A DNA stretch of 64,000 nt from Tenrec ecaudatus (taxonomy: Eukaryota; Chordata; Mammalia; Afrosoricida; Tenrecidae). The notes below the pieces were generated by a model. It saw nothing but the letters and a program-made list of their open reading frames with translations. It had not been told where the DNA came from and searched no databases. Position 1 is the stretch's first letter, and every line of letters begins with the position of its first letter. The stretch covers positions 42,301,501 to 42,365,500 of the forward strand of contig NC_134546.1 of assembly GCF_050624435.1 (NCBI RefSeq). The letters run 5' to 3'. The position numbers and the translations under genes are program-made. Below are positions 12,616 to 21,801 of this stretch, one piece after another.

Positions 12616-13174
12616 TGTGATAGGTAGATTTGTTGTGCTAACATGGCCAATGAACACGTGAGATTGGTGGAAGGGCAGAGAGATAAATAGCTCAGTGAGC
12701 CTCACCTTTTTCTCTCCTGCTCTTTGATCATCAGACCAGTGTGTGGCTGCCTTGCTTGTTCTGTGCCTCAATTTGCAAGCAACATACCTGTGATACACCT
12801 AAACCCTTGGGCTGTATCACTGTAGTTTGAGGTTCCTTCAAGACCTGCTTCACCATGCTACTGGAGGATACATCTCTTCAGCTGGGGACTGTCGGACCCT
12901 GTCATCTGGCTGAGTGTTGGTGACCTGCCTTGCTGTTTGCTGCCTGTGCCTGGATAGCCTGAATTGCTCTACAGAGGACTAGCTGGGGGCCCTTAAGACT
13001 TGAAGGACTGCCAGTGTCTCTCAACTGTCTCACGGGAGTGAGTTGCACTGAGCCATTTGTACTGCTTTGTAATTTAATTAACTTTATTTCTTATGTTATA
13101 CATCTATCTATATAAATATATACAAAATTATTAGTGTCCTGGTTTTGTTTCTCTAGAGAACCCTGTCTAACACA
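12616..13174 (+). mobile_element. Solo LTR, ERVL-like, family C
   Basis: It begins TGTGATAGG and ends with TTTGTTTCTCTAGAGAACCC then GTCTAACACA. The flanks GTATG and ATATG fit a 5-bp duplication with one mismatch. The 13,020-13,080 block matches in reverse 16,125-16,200. Confidence 0.7.
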
Positions 13175-15600
13175 ATATGCCATCTATTAATGATGAAATA
13201 TTGGGCTAATTTCCAAATGAACTTCATCTTGAGTATGCAGTAATATATTTTGCTGTGCACAGAGACAATTCCTAATTTAATACATTTTGTACTGGACATC
13301 ACTCTTGCTAAATCAATCATTTCAAATTATCTCATAAAAGTACTTGCAGTTCAGTGGCAAAGACTGATGTGGAAAATCAGGAAATTTCACTAACAAAAGT
13401 AAGGTAGAGTTATTTTTTATTGTTGCTCAAAATTTTTATTGAAGAATTTTAAAGAGGTGTCTAGGTATGATGATCAATCTTCATTCTCTTGAGCCTCCCA
13501 TGCCCCACATAGCAACTAATTGCACCAATGAAGGCTTTTTGATCAATGAAAAATTTAAAAACCAGTTCAATGCACTGGACTCCTGTTTCTCAGATGTAAC
13601 AATGCGCAGTTCTCTTCATTATGAAGCGTCTGCAAAATCACTCGATCTCAGTAGGGAGCTGAGTGATTTTTATAATCATGTAAAAATGAGAATGCGACCT
13701 ATCTCACTAATACGCGCCCTAAAGTTTCCCCTTGTAATGAATCTTTTCATTGTGAATAAAGAGCACAGAAGTGTCCGTAGCAGCCTGAAGTGACAGATGT
13801 AAGTTCTCGCGTGTTTGGAGTCAGATTCTGTGAGCTTCCTTAGCGAAAACAAAAGAACCGTCTTTTAAAAATAGGAAGGTCTCCTTCCGTCTTCTACATC
13901 CGGCCTTAAGCCTGATCTCTTCGGTTACTTCCCACGCACCACAAAATAATTTTTATTTATCTGCAAAAAGACTCCATAAAGAAGTCCTTGATCTTAGTAC
14001 ATAATCTTGTTATGTAAATAGAAACCTCATATTTTAAAAAATTCAATTTTCCCCATATTTTTTGATATGCCTACAGTATTCATAGGTAATAATAGATATG
14101 GATCCAAGTATGTGTATATAGCTATGACATTCTATTTGGCTAGTAACTAGTAGTTCTTAATTAAGCAAAATCAAGGCTAATTTCAATGGGAGAGAGTTTG
14201 ACGCAGCAACTAATTCGGTTTGAACAACAAACCCGGCCCAAATGCACATTCATGCTCAGACTGCCTGGGTGTCTATTCTTGGTGCTTAGGTTCGCCTTTC
14301 TCTCTGCATCCATAATGCATGAATGGCAAAACAGAAAGGATGGAGTCGCGATGATCCTCCTGCACTCTGCTGAAGATTACAGAGAATTAAATATACTTAC
14401 AGGAATATTGTGACTAAAGACATCTTTATTGAGCAACATATTGCAATGATTTACACATGTGGAGCATGTGCCTCTGTACTTCATTAGCTGGCATCTCCGG
14501 CTGGGCACATTCTCCTTGGATTTTTAAATGGTTGTCTGAAAGGCCCTGAGCATTGGGCAGGGTAGATGATTTTGGTATGATAGTTTTTATCAGTTTCTTA
14601 CAAGCTAGTTTTAGCTACTGAGCTTTTATATTATCTCTTCTCTCAACTGCATATTCCCCCCACATCTAGCCAAATTCAGGTCTTCAAATCCAAATATTCA
14701 AAACACATTATTACCCTACTTGAAATGAGTTGCATTTTAATTTGGTATGAAACTATTGTGAACAACACAACAGCCAAACCTAGCTCCAGGCAGTATTATT
14801 GTAGCATACAACAAAGGAATTCCATTTTTAAAAATTGGTCTTCATATGAAAATGAGGAAAGGCTTTTTGGGGTACTAAATTTTTCAGTGGTAATATACAT
14901 TTTTAAAATATAGTGCTCTTGGTTGATAGGCAGTTTTAAATATAAAATAAAATGTAGATTCTGCACTAAAATTCAATAAATAGAACTATTTTATGGTCTG
15001 TAGTTGTAAAGAAACTTCCATATTCATTAATCAGCAACAGTGACTATATATTACCAGGTTTATTTTGATGGAAAGTTTAACAAATAAAGTAGGAGAAACA
15101 ATTCTAACTAAAATAGCATTCAGTACTTTAATTTCAGGACCATATGAGGGCAAGTAATCACATATTTTTGGTTAATTGCTTCACACATATTCCTGTTTTT
15201 AACACTTTTGCTGCAAATTAGACAAGACTACTAAATGTGTTATGGAAGTTATGTCAAAGATCACAGATTACCTCACTTGGTTTTTGCACTGTTTTATATT
15301 ACATAAAAAAATAAGTAAAAGTAATAAAAGTAAAATTAGGTGCAAAACAGCTCATGATGTAGTAAAAACAGAAAAGTTTTAAGTTAATCATTATCCTAAT
15401 CAATTTTTGAAATGATTATTTCAACATTATAATATTACTTATTATGCAATCCAATTGTTTCGGACTCCTGCCCACATGTTCCATGACTGTACCTGATACA
15501 ATTGCATCCTTTGCTCTTTAGCCCTTTAAATTTAGGTCAATTAACTATAATGATGATTCTGTAAAAATATTAATAATAAAAACAACGTATACTATTTTTA
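13175..15600. other. Repeat-poor interval with possible conserved non-coding blocks
   Basis: No repeat family or exon recognised. Two blocks (about 13,460-13,960 and 14,185-14,410) keep many CpGs against a CpG-poor background and contain AT-rich homeodomain-like words such as TAATCATG and TTAATGAAT-type motifs. A 108-codon frame at 13,467-13,793 has no recognisable domain. See findings. Confidence 0.4.
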
Positions 15601-15604
15601 AAAT

Positions 15605-15950
15605 CATTTACTATGTATGAGAGTAAGTCAGAAAGTATTGCTTACAAAGGTCCCAATTGATACCTGCATGAGTTTATTGAAAAGAATGCTTACACCGGTA
15701 TTTAGGATCAGAGGATGGCTGCAAACAAGTTCTTTTAGTAACAAGCTATTCTTAGTCTTCTTTGAGTGAGTTTTTAAAGATCCAATCAAAGCAATAGCTT
15801 CCAAAAGGATCGACTGGCCCAGTTGTATATAAGGTAAGTTCAGAAGGTCATTGCAGCCTTATTTATTACAGTTAGCCTAATTCACACCATGCTTTCCTGT
15901 TCTGCAGAAAGCCTAACTTACACCATGATCTCCTTATCCCCATTTCAGTG
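15605..15950. other. Unassigned, possibly repeat-derived
   Basis: It contains a short internal near-repeat (TTACAGTTAGCCTAATTCACACCATGCT and GAAAGCCTAACTTACACCATGATCTC, split here only for description). No family assigned. Confidence 0.3.
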
Positions 15951-16015
15951 TCTTTGAGTTTCTGAGAATTGATGTATTTGAATTACGGTATTAATGAAGA
16001 ATATTTGTGTTAGAC

Positions 16016-16585
16016 GGGGTTCTCTAGAGAAACAAAACCAGAATGCTAATACATATATATGTATATATATATATACAGAAAGATATATAACAATACAGAA
16101 AGATATATAACATAAGAAATAAACAGTTAATTAAATTATAAAGTAGTAAAAATGGCTCAATGCAACTCACTCCTGCGAGACAGTTGTGAGACACTGGCAG
16201 TCCTTCAAGTCTTGAGGGCCGCCAGGTAATCCTCTGTAGAGAAATTCAGGCTATTTGGGCACAGGCAGCAAACAGCAAGGCAGGTCACCAACACTCAGCC
16301 AGATGACAGGGTCCGACAGTCCCCAGCTGAAGAGATGTATCCTCCAGTAGCATTGCGAAGCAGGTCTTGAAGGAACCTAGAATTACAGTGACACAGTCCA
16401 TGAGTTAGGTGTCCCACAGGTACTGTAGCTTGCAAATTGAGCCAAAGAACAAGCAAGGGAGTCGCACACTGCTCCGATTATCAAAGACCAAGAGACAAAA
16501 AGGCAAGGCTCGCTGAGCTCTCCACCCTTCAACTAATCCCACGAGTGTTTATCAGTCAGGTTGGCACAATAAATCAGCTACCTCA
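16016..16585 (-). mobile_element. Solo LTR, ERVL-like, family C
   Basis: On the plus strand it starts TGTGTTAGAC and ends CTACCTCA, so it is TG...CA in LTR orientation. The flanks ATATT and GTATT are a 5-bp duplication with one mismatch. It is inserted in an RTE LINE whose sequence resumes across it. Confidence 0.75.
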
Positions 16586-16710
16586 GTATTGAAAGTACTA
16601 TGGGCTGCCAGAAGAACAAGCAAATCTTTCTCGGGCAAAGGGCCATCAGAATGGTCCATAGACATGAGGATGGCCAAACTTCATCTCATGTACGTTGAAC
16701 ATGTTACTAG

Positions 16711-16872
16711 GGGGTAAAAATAAAAACCACCCTCACTGACATTGAATCAAAACTGCTAAGTGAGTTTCTGGGATTGTAGATAACCCTAGATTTCTCCCTT
16801 GAAGAGGCTGGTGAATTCAAACTGCTGACTTGAAGTTAGTAATGCAACAAGTAATCCACTATACTACCAGAG
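16711..16872 (-). mobile_element. AfroSINE-type SINE, antisense, nested in RTE
   Basis: It contains reversed tail and head blocks (ACTGACATTGAATCAAAACT; ATTCAAACTGCTGACTTG). The flanks ACATGTTA and GCACGTTG are a plausible decayed target duplication. The RTE host sequence continues on either side. Confidence 0.7.
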
Positions 16873-17129
16873 CACGTTGGGAAAGACCAGTCCCCGGAGA
16901 AGGACATCTTGCTTTGTAAAGTAGAGGGTGGGTGACAACACGAAAGATCAATGTGATGGCGTGACACAGTGAGTGGACAGTGGACTCAAACATGAGAACC
17001 ACGAGGATGATGCAAGGAGAGACAATGTGGTGTTTTGTTTTGTGCTCAGTGACTCTGAGTCAGAATCCATTTGAGGGCTCCTAATAACAACAACAACAAC
17101 AACAATAACAACAACAGCAACATATTGCT

Positions 17130-17750
17130 CAGAGGTAAACATGTTGTATGGAGACGTCTAGATAACTCTGAGAATTCTCTTGCCTTTGCCTCACCTGCTT
17201 ATTAGTGGCCAAAGAGCTAATCCCTGCTATCTGGTTAGTCACCAGAGTTATTTGGAGATTTTCTCTAAAAACTGAAGAAATACATTGTTCTGTCTACTTA
17301 TTAATATTCAACAATTGCATCCTCTGATTATCCTGAAACCCGAGTCAATGCAAAATATCTGGGAAAGAGTCAAATTTGCCCAGGGAGTGAATTCCAATGT
17401 AAAAAACAAAACAAAAAAACCCAACTATATAATCTCTATGTATTCTGATCTCAAATGGGACTCCATCAAGATAGCGTGCACTGTGTAGGAGTCCTGGCTA
17501 GTGTCAACTTGTAATTAAACTTATCTCTTTTATCCCCCCCAACCCGCCCCCATGCTAACCTTGAGTTAATGAATTTGGCTCACCTGCTCCAAGGCATGAA
17601 TGCTTATTAGGGGTAACAGTTATGGTCACTGTTTTTGTTTTGTTTTTTTGGAATCCAAAGGGGATAATCTTTATAGATTTTTCTCTTGACAGGATAATCA
17701 CAGATGCTTATTAGAATGATAGTTTAAAAACATGCTGGAGATCCCCTGCT
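17130..17750. other. Unassigned sequence
   Basis: No gene or clear repeat. A 62-codon-scale set of short frames has no domain. Confidence 0.4.
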
Positions 17751-17754
17751 CCCA

Positions 17755-17755
<1 letters not shown>

Positions 17756-17806
<51 letters not shown>
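17756..17806. repeat. (AC)n microsatellite
   Basis: About 25 AC dinucleotides without interruption. Confidence 0.97.
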
Positions 17807-17808
<2 letters not shown>

Positions 17809-17924
17809 CCACAGTGTTCCTTTTGTCCAGGCTTAGGAAGGACTGTCCTATGAGATTGCACTGAAACACCTAATGCCATTCACCTTACAGGTCTGATCTG
17901 GTCCCTTTTCAACATTCTTGTGTT

Positions 17925-18055
17925 GATGTTACATGCCATCAAGTCACTTCCAACTCATAAACCTATTGTGCACAGAGAGAGATTGCCCAGTCCTGCACCA
18001 TCCTCACAATTGTTCTTATGCTTATAATGTTCTCGTAACGATGGTTACAAAAAAA
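17925..18055 (-). mobile_element. RTE/AfroSINE-tail fragment, antisense
   Basis: ATGCCATCAAGTCACTTCCAACTCATA followed by CCTCACAATTGTTCTTATG matches the reversed RTE 3' tail found at 18,990-19,080. Confidence 0.6.
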
Positions 18056-18334
18056 GACAGAATTCCCCAAGGATGCCGAAACTGTCATTTTGATATAGAG
18101 TAAATAAAAAAGCACAGAGTGGGTTTTGAGAGATCAAGACTCTGTCTTCAAATGGATTCCTCCAGACCTAAATGGAGGAAATTTCCAGAAACAGCATCAT
18201 CACCTTTTGACATTATTTTTTAATACATGTTTCTATGATTTTGTAGTGATACCTTTTGGCTTATGTATCAAGCATTATTTTAAGAGTTCACTTGAATTTC
18301 CTTTTCTAAAATCTTTATAACATTCCTATAAAAA

Positions 18335-18390
18335 TAAAAGTAAAAACCAAACTCACTGCCATTGAGTCAATGCTTAGAGATCGCAACACT
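18335..18390 (-). mobile_element. AfroSINE tail fragment, antisense
   Basis: ACCAAACTCACTGCCATTGA is the reversed 3' tail of the SINE; the rest is lost. Confidence 0.5.
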
Positions 18391-18394
18391 GTTG

Positions 18395-18500
18395 AGTTAC
18401 TATTATTGTCCTCGTTGTACACATGAAAAGACTGTGACCCAGTTAAGTGACTTGACAAATACCTGAGGACTAGGAATTCAGCACCACACAGGCAGCATTG
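18395..18500 (+). mobile_element. MIR SINE fragment
   Basis: TGTACACATGAAAAGACTGTGACCCAG, then TTAAGTGACTTGACAAATACC, matches the MIR core, an old SINE found in all mammals. Confidence 0.65.
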
Positions 18501-18504
18501 AAAC

Positions 18505-18965
18505 ATATATGCCGAGGTTTATTCTTCTATTCAAAATCTTCTGGAAGGTTCCTATAACAGTTAGAGTTCCATCGAAACTTCCAAAGCTAATACAAGATTC
18601 TAAAACTCTTCATTTTCAAATAGCAATCCCTGTTTTTGCCTTACTTCATTTTCTCTGCTCTCCTGTGCCCTCATTCTACGTTTACTGTGATGACTGACTT
18701 GGTTCTCCTTTCTCTGAGTCACTTTGCCCACTGCTATCAGTGGTATTTGGTTGGCTAGTTTCCTCACACATCCAAGTTTCTATTCAAATGACAGATGATC
18801 AGACAGTAATTCCTTTAATATCCCCTCCAAAAGAGTAGTTCACTCCTATTATTTAGCCTATTTTTCTGTTTTATCTTACCTTTAGCACGTTGTGTTTGCC
18901 ATTCAATTACATATTTGTAATATTTGTATTTGCCATTCTATTTCATATTTGCATTTTTTTTCTTT
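18505..18965. other. Unassigned sequence
   Basis: No gene or repeat recognised. Confidence 0.4.
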
Positions 18966-18974
18966 CTGGAAGCA

Positions 18975-19730
18975 GTGTGTTGTTGTTGTTAGATAACATT
19001 GAGTCTGTTCCAACCCACAGTGACCCTGTTACAACAGAATGGAATGCTGCCCAGACCGGGGCCACCCTCACAATGTTCCTATGTGTGATCCCATTGGTGC
19101 AACCACTATGTCAATCCATTTTGTTGAAGGTTTCCTCTTTTTTTTTTTTGCTGCCCTCTATCAAGCATGATGTCGTTCTCCAGGGGCTGGTCTCTCTCAA
19201 TAACATGTCCGAAGTATAGGAGACAAGTCTTGTGACCATTCCCTCTAAGGAACATTTGGCTGTACTTCTACCTAGAAAGACGTGTTTGTTCTTTCAGTAG
19301 TGCATGGCACCTTGAATAGTCAAACACATAATTCTGCTTCAGTCTTCTTTATTCACTTTCCATGCATATGAGGGTAATTGAAAAATACCATGACTTACTT
19401 AGGTCAGGGGCACCTTAGTGCTCAAAGTAACTGCCATCCTTTTTCAACACTCTAAAGAGGTCTTTGCAGCAGGTACCCAATGCAAGAAATCTTTGGATCT
19501 CTTGATTGCTGCTTCCATGAACATTGATTGTGGATCTAAGCAAGACAAAATTCTTGACAAATTCATTTTTTCTCCATTTATCAATATGGTACCTAGTAAG
19601 CCAGTGGAAAGGATTTTTGTCTTTTATACACAGAGTTGTATTCCATACTGAAAGTTACAATACTTGATCTTCCTCACGAAGTTCTTCAAGTCTTCTTCAC
19701 TTTCAGTTGGAAATAGTGTGTGGTGGAGTG
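18975..19730 (-). mobile_element. RTE-clade LINE 3' half, antisense
   Basis: It starts with the reversed (AAC)n tail (TGTTGTTGTTGTTAG) and runs through blocks that match the reverse complement of 24,300-25,270 and 30,500-31,280. It is truncated at about 19,730 in the reverse transcriptase region. Non-functional. Confidence 0.8.
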
Positions 19731-19734
19731 AACA

Positions 19735-20460
19735 TTATTAATGTGACTCTTCAACTCATTTCTCTGTTACTCCTACAAATTGATTGGGCGGAATTATGCA
19801 AACAGGGTATAACATGAATAGAAAGCATTGGTTATTTTTCATTACCACCTCTATGGCTATAAGGATGAACTCTGTTGGAAGATTGGTGTGAAAATTGAGG
19901 ACCTTGGAAGAGAATGTTCAAGATCTCTACCTGAAGAGTTGGAGGTTGCCTAGACCAGATGCCTCATAGAACATGGCAGGGAGACCCAGAGGAGCAGTGC
20001 TGAAATTATGGGTTACCTTCTTCCTATCTAATTTGAGACTATGGAACTCGGGAAGAGTGACAGGTGAACTGACTTCCTAGGCCCTGGATGCTAAAGCCAA
20101 GGGACCACATGGCTGAGAGACTAAGTACTGAAGAAAGATTTGGCTTCCACGCGGCTGAGAGGCTGAGAAAAGGAGAGAGATATGGCTGCTGACTGAAAAG
20201 ATGAATAATTGTGTCCTTACTGTTTGCTGATCCTGACTTGTTGTAGCTTAGTAACTTCCCTTATAAACTCTTTTAATTGGGAATATTGTCGGTCTGTGAG
20301 TTTTGTGTGGCTATTGTAATGAATTATTGAAACCAGCTTAGATGTAGAGTGATGTGGAGGAAGGGTTGGTGGCAGGTAAAGAAGAATGGACCATTGAGGT
20401 TTATCTTGAGGCAGACAGACCAAAGTAACTCCATCTTGTTGGCTGCTAGATGGACCTGCC
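19735..20460. other. Possible LTR-like element of unknown family
   Basis: The block TTGCTGATCCTGACTTGTTG ... CTTCCCTTATAAACTC ... TCTGTGAGTTTTGTGTGGC looks like an LTR promoter/poly-A region with a TATAAA word near 20,262. No ends or target duplication found. Tentative. Confidence 0.3.
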
Positions 20461-21784
20461 CTCTTCCTTTTCCCATCTCAGAAAGCTGCTAGATGACATG
20501 TCTGTTTTCCCTTTCTTTTCAGAAATTCCCACTAGTAATTCATTTTAGAATGTATTTTTATATACCCAGGATCAGGGCATTGTAATTAATATTCATTATT
20601 CTTTAATATGTCTCCATTTAATTATTCTTTCTGATTATTCTTTATATTGTTTCTTTTGATGTAGTAATCCAAGTGTCAAAATTAATCTTGCTATTTTTAT
20701 TTTGTTAACCAGGATGTTATAATAAATCCTGCTATTTTTTAAATAATAGATGTACCCTAGCAATGCTCACTTGCTCTGTTTAAAGTTTCAATTAACCCAT
20801 TAATTTTGTTTTTTGCTTCTGTCATACGCTTGCTTAAGTCCCTGGTAAATAATTTTTTGCCTTTATCGGTTCATTGAGATTTCCACATAGGCCTGCTATG
20901 CAGGGAGACACTCATTTATTGGTAGCCTAGCTGGCTGTGTGAAGACTCTTCTAAATTTCAAGACATTATACTGGCTGTCATTTCTTTTAACCTGCAGCAG
21001 TCTGACTGACTCCTTCCTTGTGGCAATAGGGAAGCCAGAGGTCAGATGTGGCCCTTCATTGGCATTTATTTCATAGTGGAAATTTCTAAAGGTTAGAGAT
21101 GTTGTCTGTTTTTCCAACTGCAGCAGCCTGAATGCCTAATACACTATAGTATTTCATGTGGCCCATGGAAGGTGATCAAAATTTGTTGAAAGGACAGAAG
21201 ACAAAGAGAAAGGATTTTTCCAGGTACTCTCTTGTATGGCATTTAACCATACTTGCTCATTTCCTAAATCTTCATTTTGTATTGCTGCCTAAATGCAAGT
21301 ATTTGTGAAATATTGAGTTTGAGAAACCAAAAGATAAAAACCTTATATAAGTCTCACTACTTCCTCAACCTTTTCTCATCAATACACTTTTACATTTTCT
21401 TTTAAAAAGTCTTCATAATAAGCCTCTATGATCATCCTGTGACCTTTAAGAAAATCTGTATATAACTTGGGGGTCCCCACCTCCAATCATAGTCATTACC
21501 TTCTGAGCTGACCTCTCCACCTTGCATGAACCAGTCTCAAATAACCCCTCAGAGGCCTGTATTTATTTGATTATGCTCCCCCATACCCCCTCCCACCACC
21601 AGATACCCTGAATCTTTTATTGCAGTCAACAATTAAACTAAAATCATTTTTTTTACTGAGAGAGCTTTTCTGCAGTTATCCACTCACTTTAGAAATAATT
21701 TTAAAAACATTTTATCTTGAATAAATCTGTGATATATGAACTGAACCCTAGTTGTATTGCTTTTTAACTTTAATTTATATCTAT
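20461..21784. other. Unassigned AT-rich sequence upstream of the NBN retrocopy
   Basis: No gene seen. A C-rich stretch at about 21,470-21,610 has L1-3'UTR-like composition but is not clearly related. Nothing resembles an NBN promoter, as expected for a retrocopy. Confidence 0.4.
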
Positions 21785-21801
21785 AAGAACGAGAATTATG
21801 G
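21785..21801 (+). repeat. 5' target-site duplication of the NBN retrocopy
   Basis: The 17 bases AAGAACGAGAATTATGG lie immediately before the GC-rich 5' end of the retrocopy. They match 15 of 17 positions of the segment after the A-tail (24263-24279). This marks the L1-mediated insertion site and places the 5' end of the copied mRNA near 21802. Confidence 0.85.

Larger units (their letters stand above)
15951..17125 (+). mobile_element. RTE-clade LINE 3' end, sense, with LTR and SINE nested in it
   Basis: Three RTE pieces (15,951-16,015, 16,586-16,710 and 16,873-17,125) join into one 3' end that aligns with 24,890-25,285. The last piece ends in the (AAC)n tail at 17,086-17,118. The first gap is a solo LTR, the second an antisense AfroSINE. 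Confidence 0.75.

Noticed and set aside
13467-13793. 108-aa coding gene
   Set aside because: No domain, no splice or repeat context; treated as part of a candidate non-coding conserved block.
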